Below the pieces are notes generated by a model. It had not been told where the DNA came from, made no database searches, and saw only the letters and a program-made list of their open reading frames with translations. A program made the translations under genes and the position numbers. A DNA stretch of 64,000 bases from Tyzzerella sp. (GTDB taxonomy: Bacteria; Bacillota; Clostridia; Lachnospirales; Anaerotignaceae). Location: the NCBI GenBank assembly GCA_019415525.1, contig DXZA01000081.1, positions 1-64,000 of the forward strand, in the 5' to 3' direction. Positions 9,901 through 17,444 of the stretch are shown piece by piece. Position 1 is the first letter of the stretch; each line of letters starts with the position of its first letter.

Positions 9901-10499
9901 ACAGCATCCATATCTACGATTTTTGCTAATTCATCATAATCGATACATTCAACTTTCTGAATTTCATGTGATGTACGGAAACCATCAAAGAAATGAAGGA
10001 AAGGAACTCTACCTTTGATAGCACTAAGGTGTGCAACAGAAGCAAGGTCCATAACTTCCTGAACTGAGTTAGAAACAAGCATAGCAAAACCTGTCTGACG
10101 ACATGCCATAACGTCCTGATGGTCACCAAATATTGATAATGCATGTGTAGCAAGAGCACGAGCACTTACATGGAATACACCTGGAAGTAACTCACCAGCT
10201 ATTTTATACATGTTAGGAATCATAAGAAGTAATCCCTGAGATGCTGTATATGTTGTTGTTAAAGCACCTGCTGAAAGAGAACCATGAACAGCACCAGCTG
10301 CACCAGCTTCTGACTGCATTTCAATAACTTTTACTTGCTGTCCAAAAATATTTTTCTTTCCATTTGCAGACCAATCGTCTGTTTTCTCAGCCATTGGAGA
10401 TGATGGAGTGATAGGGAAAATAGCTGCAACTTCTGTAAATGCATATGATGCAAATGCAGCAGCTTCATTTCCGTCCATTGTTTTCATTACTTTAGACAT
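6969..10499 (-). CDS. nifJ: Pyruvate:ferredoxin (flavodoxin) oxidoreductase, single chain
   Basis: Oxidises pyruvate with CoA to acetyl-CoA and CO2 and reduces ferredoxin; it is the main exit from glycolysis in strict anaerobes. The 1176-residue chain has the fused domain order of PFOR: the N-terminal pyruvate-binding domain (FPITPSSPM), gamma-type domain, a two-cluster ferredoxin domain (CIQCNQCAYVCP and CLGCGSCAKVCP, residues about 690-770), and the C-terminal TPP domain (CAGCGETPY, GDGWAYDIG). An upstream in-frame ATG at 10535 exists, but AGGAGG sits ideally before the ATG at 10499, which I use. It has its own promoter, a leader of about 155 nt and a strong terminator. Confidence 0.97.
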   Translation of the reverse strand: MSKVMKTMDGNEAAAFASYAFTEVAAIFPITPSSPMAEKTDDWSANGKKNIFGQQVKVIEMQSEAGAAGAVHGSLSAGALTTTYTASQGLLLMIPNMYKIAGELLPGVFHVSARALATHALSIFGDHQDVMACRQTGFAMLVSNSVQEVMDLASVAHLSAIKGRVPFLHFFDGFRTSHEIQKVECIDYDELAKIVDMDAVNEFRRNSLNPEHPVLRGTAQNPDIYFQGREASNKYYENIPSVVEEYLKEISRITGRTYNLFNYYGAEDADRLIIAMGSVCEAIEETIDYLTAKGEKVGLLKVHLYRPFVPEKMLAAIPKTVKKIAVLDRTKEPGALGEPLYQDVCTALFEADIKPVVVAGRYGLGSKDTTPAQIIAVYDNLKLDAPKNHFTIGIVDDVTNLSLEVGEDIDVNGDNGTISCKFWGLGADGTVGANKNSIKIIGDHTDMYAQAYFDYDSKKSGGITQSHLRFGKKPIRSTYLVKKADFVACHKQEYVHMYDMVSDLKNGGTFLLNTEWSADEIEANLPAEMKKALATKNAKFYVINGTQIAKEIGLGNRINTVLQSAFFKLANIIPIDEAVDYMKAAIKKSYGKKGDAILNMNYAAVDQGVDGAKEFAIPADWANASETKVEETVELPKYVETIVKSVNARLGDNLPVSAFLGHEDGTVPVGTAAYEKRGVAVDLPEWDPEKCIQCNQCAYVCPHATIRPFLLTEEEAANAPAEFVSVQAKGKGFEGYKFRMQVSSLDCLGCGSCAKVCPAKEKALVMKPFATQSAEAANWEYAMSLSPKANPMDKMSVKGSQFEQPLLEFSGACAGCGETPYAKLITQLFGDRMYVANATGCSSIWGGSAPTTPYTTNHEGKGPAWSNSLFEDNAEFGLGMATAVRQQRENIKGKLEALMAMGCAEDVKEAATAWIDTMAQGEASKAASAKLVEVLTAGSFDGEAKEIVDFVLENKDQLVKKSQWIFGGDGWAYDIGYGGVDHVLASGEDVNIFVFDTEVYSNTGGQASKATPTSAVAQFAASGKRVKKKDLGMMAMSYGYVYVAQVAMGANQAQLVKALKEAEEYNGPSLIIAYAPCINHGIKGGMSGAQNEIKRAVEAGYWHMYRFNPLLKAEGKNPFTLDSKEPTGNFQEFIASEVRYSSLKRTFPEIAEELFAKTEQDAKERYESYKRLAEQQ

Positions 10500-10541
10500 A
10501 AATTTTTTCCTCCTTTGAATATACCTTTCGGTCATAATTTA

Positions 10542-10566
10542 TTACAGTTGCTAGTTACAACTGTAA
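10542..10566 (-). promoter_or_regulatory. Nine-base-pair palindrome in the nifJ leader
   Basis: TTACAGTTG (10542-10550) and CAACTGTAA (10558-10566) form a perfect inverted repeat with a 7-nt spacer, 43 nt upstream of the nifJ start and inside the predicted leader. It could be a repressor operator or an RNA hairpin. It does not match the Rex consensus and has no U-tract. Confidence 0.45.
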
Positions 10567-10649
10567 AAGTTACTGTTGTTATGTAATCCCTTAAAAATTT
10601 CTGTAAAGTTTAACCCTTTATTAAAAATATTACAGTATACTATAAACAT
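10551..10649 (-). CDS. Possible 32-codon leader ORF upstream of nifJ
   Basis: A 32-codon frame starts with ATG at 10649 behind AAAGGAGGTG, an exact anti-Shine-Dalgarno complement, and stops within the nifJ leader palindrome. The encoded peptide (MFIVYCNIFNKG...) has no recognisable motif. The predicted nifJ transcription start falls at about 10655, inside the Shine-Dalgarno sequence, so the main transcript would probably lack a complete one. It may be coincidence or be translated only from a longer transcript. Confidence 0.2.
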   Translation of the reverse strand: MFIVYCNIFNKGLNFTEIFKGLHNNSNFYSCN

Positions 10650-10661
10650 AACACCTCCTTT

Positions 10662-10690
10662 ATTATATGCTAATATTAAATTTATTTCAA
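10662..10690 (-). promoter_or_regulatory. SigA-type promoter of nifJ
   Basis: TTGAAA (10685-10690) and TATAAT (10662-10667) on the minus strand are separated by exactly 17 nt. The predicted start near 10655 gives a 5' leader of about 155 nt. The rest of the 375-nt gap up to 10874 holds the terminator of the next gene and otherwise nothing recognisable. Confidence 0.8.
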
Positions 10691-10811
10691 TATTTATATG
10701 AGAATTACATCAAAAAATTTTTATAGTGTCATAATAATTGTCACTTATTAATAAATTTTAATATGTATACACTATGCAATCCCTTATACCATTGTAAGTT
10801 TTATATAAATA

Positions 10812-10860
10812 CAAAAAACAGAGATACACTTATATTTTTAAATTTTTGTGCTCTCTGTTT
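10812..10860 (-). terminator. Terminator of the 10875-11984 gene
   Basis: AACAGAGA and TCTCTGTT pair, with GCAC/GTGT extending the stem across a long AT loop, followed by TTTTTT on the minus strand. Confidence 0.65.
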
Positions 10861-10874
10861 ATAATCAAAAATTT

Positions 10875-11984
10875 TTAATTATTATCATTTATATTTTTAG
10901 CAAGATAAAGAAGGTCTGATTTCATATAGCTTCTCAAGTCATAGAATGGTATATTAAATTCAGAATATGTTCTTCCATCTTTGTTTTTTATTAATATTAC
11001 AAGATTATTTTCTTCAACATAAAAATTATTTTCTATTGTTGTTTCAATATTTTCAGAAACAGAAACAGGATATTTTTCTGGATTTGCTGTCCACATTTGT
11101 GTAAGCTCATCTATTATATATGATTTATAATTATCATTTTTAAAGAAATCACTAAGTTTCATTTCACTTTGTTTATCAAGATTTATTGTTACAGGTGTCA
11201 TTATTGTTGCCCCTACACCATTAGGCTCTTCTTTTATACCACTTCTTAAAAAACTTATTATATGTGATGTTTTAGTTTTTACTTCAACTGTTTCATTCCA
11301 ATAATACTTTGTTGTTTTATCCTCTTCTATTTTTGATTGATTTGCAAAAATTTTTATATCATCCATAATTTTTGTTACATATGAACTATTAAGATTTTCT
11401 TCATAATTTTTATCATTTAGCCCACTTATAACAGGTACTTCAACAATATATTCCATATCAACATCTGAATATGAAAATCTATTAACATTTACTATAGGAC
11501 TTTTTGTAATCTCTGTTTTTATTGTTATAATCTTATTTTCTTCATCCCATTCAACTATTGTTCCAAAATTATTTGCTATAAAATCAGACGGAACATAAAG
11601 ACAACCATTTATATTTTTAGGTGTATCATCTAAATATATACTATAACCATTTATCGTTGCTTCATTTTTTCCTTCGTTTATTTCAGCTTCTGTTCCTCTA
11701 AGACTTACAACAACTGCTGATTTTTCTGTATTCCACTCAACTTTTCCTCCCATTTCCTCAACAATTTCTCTAAGTGGAAGAAAAAACTTTCCTGTTGCAC
11801 TATCAAAAACAGGCTTATTACTATTGTTATCTTCAAATTCAACAGTTCCACCTTCTTCATATTGGTCTTCAACAACAGAAAATTGTTTTTCATAATCATC
11901 TCTCATTTTTGTTGTAAATGCTACTACAGCGGCCATCATAACAACACCTGTCACAATTACAGCAAAGTATTTGTTAATCTTCAT
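10875..11984 (-). CDS. Membrane-anchored protein: copper-amine-oxidase-N-like plus DUF4163/DUF3298-like domains
   Basis: Function unknown. The 369-residue protein has one N-terminal transmembrane segment (residues about 7-25), so most of it should face outside the cell. Residues about 55-165 look like a 'stalk' domain of the copper amine oxidase N family (FFLPLREIVEEMGGKVEW, CLYVPSDFIANNFGT). The C-terminal half looks like DUF4163/DUF3298, as in RsiV and PdaC (MKLSDFF, YVEENNLVILI). A start at 12029 is possible, but GGGAGG precedes the ATG at 11984. It has its own promoter and terminator. A role in sensing or binding cell-wall material is an inference from the families. Confidence 0.6.
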   Translation of the reverse strand: MKINKYFAVIVTGVVMMAAVVAFTTKMRDDYEKQFSVVEDQYEEGGTVEFEDNNSNKPVFDSATGKFFLPLREIVEEMGGKVEWNTEKSAVVVSLRGTEAEINEGKNEATINGYSIYLDDTPKNINGCLYVPSDFIANNFGTIVEWDEENKIITIKTEITKSPIVNVNRFSYSDVDMEYIVEVPVISGLNDKNYEENLNSSYVTKIMDDIKIFANQSKIEEDKTTKYYWNETVEVKTKTSHIISFLRSGIKEEPNGVGATIMTPVTINLDKQSEMKLSDFFKNDNYKSYIIDELTQMWTANPEKYPVSVSENIETTIENNFYVEENNLVILIKNKDGRTYSEFNIPFYDLRSYMKSDLLYLAKNINDNN

Positions 11985-12043
11985 TATTTTTCCTCCCAAA
12001 AAAGCAGATATTAGCTTCTTTATATACAAATTTAATTAAATGC

Positions 12044-12072
12044 ATTATATTATAACAACAGCATAATGTAAA
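12044..12072 (-). promoter_or_regulatory. SigA-type promoter of the 10875-11984 gene
   Basis: TTTACA (12067-12072) and TATAAT (12044-12049) on the minus strand are 17 nt apart, giving a 5' leader of about 50 nt. Confidence 0.65.
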
Positions 12073-12201
12073 GATTAAAAGAATTCACAGTTAAAGTGTA
12101 TCATTACGAAACAAAGTTTGCTAACTAACCATTTTTTATACACTTCTTATATATTTATATGTATTTTTTTTAAGAACTTTTATTTATTTTGTATAATATT
12201 G

Positions 12202-12230
12202 TTGATTTTTTAACACATATATTGTATAAT
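12202..12230 (+). promoter_or_regulatory. SigA-type promoter of the cytidylate-kinase-like gene
   Basis: TTGATT (12202-12207) and TATAAT (12225-12230) are 17 nt apart on the plus strand, 42 nt before the start codon, which is preceded by AAGGGGG. Confidence 0.8.
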
Positions 12231-12271
12231 AAAAATGTAATATAATTCTTTACTTTAAGGGGGTCTGCGTT

Positions 12272-12892
12272 ATGAAAAACAATACTATTATAACTATCAG
12301 TCGTGAATATGGAAGTGGCGGAAGAATAATAGGCCAAAAACTTTCTGAAAAACTTGGAATTCCTTTCTATGATAACGAACTTATTACTCTTGCAGCTGAA
12401 CGCAGCGGTATAAATGAAGAATATTTTAAAGAAGTCGATTCTATGCCAAAAAGCAGTATAATTTTATCACTTTCTGTACTTTCTCCTTCTACAGAAGTAT
12501 ATGGAATGCCTTTAAATGAAAAAATATTCCTTACACAATCAAAAGTAATACATGAAGTAGCAGAAGAAGGTTCTTGTGTTATTGTTGGAAGATGTGCTGA
12601 TTTTGTTCTTGAGAACAATCCTAATGTAGTAAATGTTTTTATACATTCCTCTATGTCAAACAGAATAAAAAGAGTAAAAGAAGTATATGGTGACAAAGTT
12701 CATGATAATGTTGAATCATATATCAAAAAAATTGATAGACGTCGTGCTAGTTATTATTCATTCTTTACAGATAAAAGTTGGGGCAAAGCAAATAATTACA
12801 GCTTAGTTTTAAATAGCGACCAAATAGGTATTGATAACTGTGTTGATATGATAATTGAATATATAAATAAACGTGACGATTATAATAAATAA
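12272..12892 (+). CDS. Cytidylate-kinase-like family protein
   Basis: A P-loop kinase-like protein of 206 residues that starts ITISREYGSGGRIIGQKLSEKLGIPFYD, the hallmark of the cytidylate-kinase-like family common in Clostridia. Gly-rich GSGGR takes the place of a classical Walker A. The essential CMP kinase is normally a different, longer protein (cmk), so this paralogue's substrate is not known. It is a single-gene transcription unit with a good promoter and a strong terminator. Confidence 0.8.
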   Translation: MKNNTIITISREYGSGGRIIGQKLSEKLGIPFYDNELITLAAERSGINEEYFKEVDSMPKSSIILSLSVLSPSTEVYGMPLNEKIFLTQSKVIHEVAEEGSCVIVGRCADFVLENNPNVVNVFIHSSMSNRIKRVKEVYGDKVHDNVESYIKKIDRRRASYYSFFTDKSWGKANNYSLVLNSDQIGIDNCVDMIIEYINKRDDYNK

Positions 12893-12906
12893 ACTAAATA
12901 TTTAAT

Positions 12907-12939
12907 AAAAAAAGACGGATTAAAAATCCGTCTTTTTTT
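12907..12939. terminator. Bidirectional terminator
   Basis: AAAGACGGATT and AATCCGTCTTT form an 11-bp stem flanked by A and T tracts, between the convergent ends of the kinase-like gene and the PsiE-like gene. Confidence 0.9.
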
Positions 12940-12980
12940 ACACCATAAAATATATTACACAGTTTTAAACAAAATTAAAT

Positions 12981-13361
12981 TTATTCGTTATCTTCCTGAA
13001 ACCTTGGTATAAAGAAAAATTTCCATGTTATAAATATAACCGCAACCGCTAATACTCCTATAAGATTTTCTAACGCTCCTGAGTGAGATATTATAACCTG
13101 CCTTGCAACAGCAAATAATACAAGTTCTATAACAGAACCTGGAGTATTTTTTAAAAGCATTTTTATAAATTCAATACCTACAACTATTGTAAGAGCATAT
13201 TCTAAAGTATCATTTAAACTTATTCCACCAGTTATAAAGCTTTTAATATCACAAAAAAGTAATACCAAAGATACAATCAAAGCTATTGTAAGCATTATAG
13301 CTATAACAAGTTCTATGTACTCAGAAATCTTAATAAGAATATGTTTTAATTTTTTCTCCAT
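12981..13361 (-). CDS. PsiE-like integral membrane protein
   Basis: A 126-residue protein with about four transmembrane segments (IELVIAIMLTIALIVSLVLL, YALTIVVGIEFI, VIELVLFAVARQVII, LIGVLAVAVIFITWKFFF). The third segment, ending VARQVII, resembles the core of the phosphate-starvation-inducible PsiE family. Members have no assigned biochemical function. AAGGAGG precedes the ATG by 9 nt. It lies between the ilvE hairpin and the bidirectional terminator. The family call is moderate; a four-helix membrane protein is certain. Confidence 0.55.
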   Translation of the reverse strand: MEKKLKHILIKISEYIELVIAIMLTIALIVSLVLLFCDIKSFITGGISLNDTLEYALTIVVGIEFIKMLLKNTPGSVIELVLFAVARQVIISHSGALENLIGVLAVAVIFITWKFFFIPRFQEDNE

Positions 13362-13387
13362 AAAGCCAAGCCTCCTTAATTAGTAAA

Positions 13388-13440
13388 AATGGTACCTTTA
13401 AAATCGGGTCATATATATGGCTCGGTTTCCAAGGTACCAA
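13388..13440 (-). terminator. Long composite hairpin after ilvE
   Basis: GGTACCTT (13391-13398) pairs with AAGGTACC (13431-13438) and encloses a second stem around AAATCGGG and CTCGGTTT. On the minus strand it follows ilvE and precedes ATTTTT, so it may terminate ilvE. The inner stem pairs fully (with G-U wobbles) only in plus-strand RNA. Confidence 0.5.
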
Positions 13441-13471
13441 ACTTTTGTTGTTTTTTGTAAAAAACTGCGAC

Positions 13472-14536
13472 TTATGCTTTTGTTATCCAGCCGAACTTGT
13501 CTTCAACAGCTCCGCTCTGAATTCCTGTTATTGTGTCATACACTTTCTGTGATACATTTCCTATTTTTCCATCATTTATAGTAATTTTTTTACCTTCCCA
13601 TTCAAGAACACCAATAGGAGAAATTACAGCAGCTGTACCTGTACCAAAAGCTTCATCAAGCTTTCCATTTTCTGCTGCTTCAAAAACTTCTTCAATAGAT
13701 ACTCTTCTTTCTGTAACTTTATATCCTGCATCTTTAAGAAGTTCTATTGTTGACATTCTTGTAATACCTGGAAGTATACTTCCATTAAGTTCTGGTGTTA
13801 CAATCTCACCATCAATAACAAACATAACGTTCATTGTTCCAACTTCTTCTATATATTTTCTATTTATACCATCAAGCCAAAGAACCTGTGTATAACCTTT
13901 TTCTTCAGCAATAACCTGTGATTTAAGGCTTGCAGCATAGTTAGCAGCTGTTTTAGCATATCCAAGACCGCCTTTTACAGCTCTTACAAAGTCATCTTCA
14001 ACATAGATTTTTACAGGATTAATACCTTCTTTATAGTATGCACCAACAGGTGATAAAATTACTATAAATTTATATGTATGTGAAGGATGAACACCTACGT
14101 GAACATCTGTTGCAATTACGAATGGTCTTATATAAAGGCTTGTTCCTGGTTCTGTTGGAATCCAATCTTTTTCAATTTTAACAAGTTTTTTTATTCCTTC
14201 AATGGCAAAATCAACATCTAACTCTGGTATACAAAGTCTTTTATTTGATTCATTAAGACGCTCCATATTTTTTTCAGGTCTAAAAAGGCGAATATCACCA
14301 TCAACACCATAATATGCTTTAAGACCTTCAAATGTAGCCTGTCCATAGTGAAGAACCATAGAAGCTGGTTCCATCATAAGAGGACCATATGGCTCAATTC
14401 TTGCATCGTGCCAACCTTTACCTTCTGTATAATCCATAACAAACATATAGTCTGTATAATAGTTTCCAAAACCAAGATTTTTCATATCTGGTTTTTCTTT
14501 AAGATTTTTTGACTCAATAAATTTTATTTCCTGCAT
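13472..14536 (-). CDS. ilvE: Branched-chain amino acid aminotransferase
   Basis: Transfers an amino group between glutamate and the 2-oxo acids of leucine, isoleucine and valine, using PLP. The 354-residue protein belongs to fold type IV, the class of longer BCATs. The Schiff-base lysine is Lys195 in GLGYAKTAANYAASL, followed by the EEVGTMN and GSILPGITR segments that hold the cofactor and substrate. GGGGGA precedes the ATG. It stands alone; no other ilv or leu gene is near and I see no T-box in its short leader. A TATAAT-like -10 lies upstream without a clear -35. Confidence 0.95.
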   Translation of the reverse strand: MQEIKFIESKNLKEKPDMKNLGFGNYYTDYMFVMDYTEGKGWHDARIEPYGPLMMEPASMVLHYGQATFEGLKAYYGVDGDIRLFRPEKNMERLNESNKRLCIPELDVDFAIEGIKKLVKIEKDWIPTEPGTSLYIRPFVIATDVHVGVHPSHTYKFIVILSPVGAYYKEGINPVKIYVEDDFVRAVKGGLGYAKTAANYAASLKSQVIAEEKGYTQVLWLDGINRKYIEEVGTMNVMFVIDGEIVTPELNGSILPGITRMSTIELLKDAGYKVTERRVSIEEVFEAAENGKLDEAFGTGTAAVISPIGVLEWEGKKITINDGKIGNVSQKVYDTITGIQSGAVEDKFGWITKA

Positions 14537-14647
14537 TTTTATTCCCCCATTTAACTACAAAAGTTATATACATTATAGAATTTATACAAATACCTATAAA
14601 TGTATACAAAACAAATAATGTTAAATTGTATTCTATCACATTTAATA

Positions 14648-15904
14648 TTAGTGTGCAATATAATTAACAATTTCAGAAAGTTTTATTTCCTGTACATTAC
14701 CGTCTTCCATATTTTTAAGAGAAACTCTATCCTCTTCTATTTCTGTATCACCAATTATAACAGAATATTTAGCTCCTATTTTATTCGCATATTTCATCTG
14801 AGCTTTTACACTTCTTCCAACTGTATCACACTCAGCTTTGATACCTTCTTTTCTTAAATTATATGTTATAGCTTGTGCCTTAACAAAACCTTTTTCACCA
14901 ATAGCACCTATATAAATATCTTTTTGTGGTTTATTTTCAAATTTGCCACTTTGTGCCTCAAGAGTAAGAAGTAATCTTTCCATACCAAGACCAAAACCAA
15001 CAGCACCTGTTGGCTGTCCACCACATTCTTCTATAAGTTTATCGTATCTTCCCCCACCACAAACTGTACCTTGTGCACCAATACTGTTTGTAACAAATTC
15101 AAATACTGTTCTTGTATAATAGTCAAGACCTCTTACTATCATTGGGTCAACAACAAATTTTATACCCATTTCAGTAAGTATTTCCTGTACTTTTTCAAAA
15201 TGAGCAGTACATTCTTCATCAAGACATTCAAGTACAGATGGAGCATTTTCAATTATTTTTTTACATTTTTCTTCTTTACAATCTAAAACTCTAAGAGGAT
15301 TTTTTTCATATCTTTCTTTACAAGTAGGACAAAGATTTTCAAGATTTTCTCCTATAAAATCTCTTAAGGCCTTATTGTATCTCCCACGACATTCAGGACA
15401 ACCAAGACTATTAAGTCTTAATTCAATATCTTTTATACCAAGGCTTTCAATAAGTCTTGCAGCAACAGATATTGCCTCTGCATCCTGTGCTGGACTTAAT
15501 GAACCAAGCATTTCAACTCCAAACTGATGGAACTGTCTTTGTCTTCCTGCCTGAGCTTTTTCATATCTAAATGTTGGTGCTGAAAGATAATAAAGTTTTA
15601 TTGGCTGTGGCATATTATGCATACCATGCTCAATATATGCTCTTGCAATACCTGCTGTACTTTCTGGACGAAGTGTTATACTTCTATCACCTTTATCATT
15701 AAAAGTATACATTTCTTTATTTACAATATCAGTTGTTTCACCAACACCTCTTAAAAAAAGCTCTGTATGTTCAAATATAGGTGTTCTTATTTCTTCTATT
15801 CCTGAACTTTCACAAATCTCTCTTATTTTTGCTTCAACTTTCTTCCATTCTTTTATTTCTGCACCGAACATATCTCTAGTGCCTCTTGGTGCTTGTGTAA
15901 GCAT
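14648..15904 (-). CDS. hisS: Histidine-tRNA ligase
   Basis: Charges tRNA-His with histidine. A class II synthetase of 418 residues: motif 2 region FRYEKAQAGRQRQFHQFGVE, the histidine-binding VRGLDYYTRTVFEF and the motif 3 region GFGLGMERLLLTLE. The longest frame starts at 15961, but AAGGAGG stands before the ATG at 15904 and the protein then begins LTQAPRGTRDMFG as in homologues. It lies 13 nt after hemZ and is co-transcribed with it. The usual partner aspS is not in the window. Confidence 0.96.
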   Translation of the reverse strand: MLTQAPRGTRDMFGAEIKEWKKVEAKIREICESSGIEEIRTPIFEHTELFLRGVGETTDIVNKEMYTFNDKGDRSITLRPESTAGIARAYIEHGMHNMPQPIKLYYLSAPTFRYEKAQAGRQRQFHQFGVEMLGSLSPAQDAEAISVAARLIESLGIKDIELRLNSLGCPECRGRYNKALRDFIGENLENLCPTCKERYEKNPLRVLDCKEEKCKKIIENAPSVLECLDEECTAHFEKVQEILTEMGIKFVVDPMIVRGLDYYTRTVFEFVTNSIGAQGTVCGGGRYDKLIEECGGQPTGAVGFGLGMERLLLTLEAQSGKFENKPQKDIYIGAIGEKGFVKAQAITYNLRKEGIKAECDTVGRSVKAQMKYANKIGAKYSVIIGDTEIEEDRVSLKNMEDGNVQEIKLSEIVNYIAH

Positions 15905-15917
15905 ATATAAAACCTCC

Positions 15918-17366
15918 TTAAAACCCTTTGAGTCCTTCTTTTTTTCTATCAAGCATTTCATCTATTCTTGATATATAATCATCAACGCTTTTAACATTGA
16001 AAATTCTTTCTATTCTTCCTGTTTCTTTATCAACAGTTTTTGTTGTTGCTCCGGCACCACAGCCAAATATTGTTTGATTTTCTTCCATAATCTCAACATT
16101 ATATATACCTTCTGTGCCTTCTTTGCAATATCCAACATTTTCAAAACTTCCAACCATATTTTTTTGACGATACATATAATATGGTTTAAGTCCCATTTTT
16201 TCAGCATAGCTATATGAAACTGAAAGCATTTTTTCCATTTCTTCAAGACTTGTAAGTGTATACAAATCAAATTGCTCTTTTAATCTTGAAGCCCTCTTTA
16301 CTGCAAGAGTATGAACTGTAACATTTTCTGGTGAAAGTTTCATTATTTCTTCCATAGTATGAGCAACATCTGCTGCTTTTTCCTCCGGAAGCCCTAATAT
16401 AATATCCATATTTATATTATTATGACCTATTTCTCTTGCTTTTTCAAATATATATTTTATATCCTCAACAGTATGTTTTCTGCCTATCAAATCAAGTGTT
16501 TTCTGGTTCATAGTTTGAGGATTTATTGATATACGAGAAACATTATGGTTTTTCATAATAACAAGTTTTTGTTCTGTTATTGTATCTGGTCTACCTGCTT
16601 CAACAGTATATTCAACAGTATTTTTAACATCAAAATTATTATCAACAGCAGTTAAAAGTCTTTCAAGCTGTTCTTCATTTAAAGATGTAGGTGTACCTCC
16701 ACCTATGTATATATTTTTTACATTATATTTTGAAGTATAGTCACTTATAAATTCAATTTCTTTTATTAATGTATCAATATATTTATCAACTTTATTTTTA
16801 TATTGAAACAGAGGATATGATGTAAAAGAGCAATAAAGGCATCTTGTAGGGCAAAATGGTATACCTATATATACACTTATATCATCTTTGTTACTTGCTT
16901 TTAATATATTTCTTTCTTCGAGAGCAACTTTAATACTAAGTTTAGCTTTTTCTTCAGAAACAAAATATTTTTCACAAAGAAAATCTAATGCTTCTTTTTC
17001 TGTCATACCATCATCTATAAGGTCATTTACAGTTTTTGCAGGTCTTATTCCTGTAAGTATTCCCCAAACTGGAGTATATCCTGTTATTTTTGTAAGAAGT
17101 CTAAATATAGCAGTTTTTATCTTTCTCTTTTTTTCTTTTATATTAATTATTTCAGATTTATCAAAACTTTCTTCATATCTTCCTACAAACTTACCACAAT
17201 CATAAAGTTCTGCACCATTTATACCATTTTCAAGTATGCTTATTACTGTATATGTTTCATCTGATATTTCATCTGTTTCATAATAATGTCTGTTAGGATA
17301 AAAAACCTGTACAATAGTTTGTACTTCGTGAGGCAAATTATGCCCCTTTAATATAAATTTTATCAT
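15918..17366 (-). CDS. hemZ: HemZ-type coproporphyrinogen III oxidase family radical SAM protein
   Basis: Radical SAM enzyme of 482 residues with the cluster motif CPTRCLYCSF (CxxxCxxC, near residue 172) and the following GGGTPTSL. The roughly 160 residues before the motif are typical of the Firmicute HemZ group, not of HemN. HemZ is assigned to oxygen-independent coproporphyrinogen oxidation, but many carriers lack the remaining heme genes, so the real substrate here is open. It is followed directly by hisS and preceded by a terminator after dtd. Confidence 0.88.
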   Translation of the reverse strand: MIKFILKGHNLPHEVQTIVQVFYPNRHYYETDEISDETYTVISILENGINGAELYDCGKFVGRYEESFDKSEIINIKEKKRKIKTAIFRLLTKITGYTPVWGILTGIRPAKTVNDLIDDGMTEKEALDFLCEKYFVSEEKAKLSIKVALEERNILKASNKDDISVYIGIPFCPTRCLYCSFTSYPLFQYKNKVDKYIDTLIKEIEFISDYTSKYNVKNIYIGGGTPTSLNEEQLERLLTAVDNNFDVKNTVEYTVEAGRPDTITEQKLVIMKNHNVSRISINPQTMNQKTLDLIGRKHTVEDIKYIFEKAREIGHNNINMDIILGLPEEKAADVAHTMEEIMKLSPENVTVHTLAVKRASRLKEQFDLYTLTSLEEMEKMLSVSYSYAEKMGLKPYYMYRQKNMVGSFENVGYCKEGTEGIYNVEIMEENQTIFGCGAGATTKTVDKETGRIERIFNVKSVDDYISRIDEMLDRKKEGLKGF

Positions 17367-17401
17367 ATCAACAACCCTTAAAAATATTTTTCCTTATACA
17401 A

Positions 17402-17438
17402 CCAAAAAGGTTTGAGGGCTGAAAAAGCACCCCAAACC
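17402..17438 (-). terminator. Terminator after dtd
   Basis: GGTTTG and CAAACC with an inner GC-rich part form a stem followed by TTTTT on the minus strand. It separates rsh-dtd from hemZ-hisS; only about 35 nt remain for a hemZ promoter, so partial read-through is likely. Confidence 0.8.
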
Positions 17439-17444
17439 ATTTTT

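Noticed and set aside
10500..10535. 12-codon N-terminal extension of PFOR from ATG 10535
   Set aside because: The consensus AGGAGG lies inside this extension and serves the ATG at 10499, where family homology also begins.
13440..13471. T-box leader for ilvE or hisS
   Set aside because: No AGGGUGGNACCGCG-like T-box sequence precedes either gene. GGTACC near ilvE lies downstream of its stop codon.
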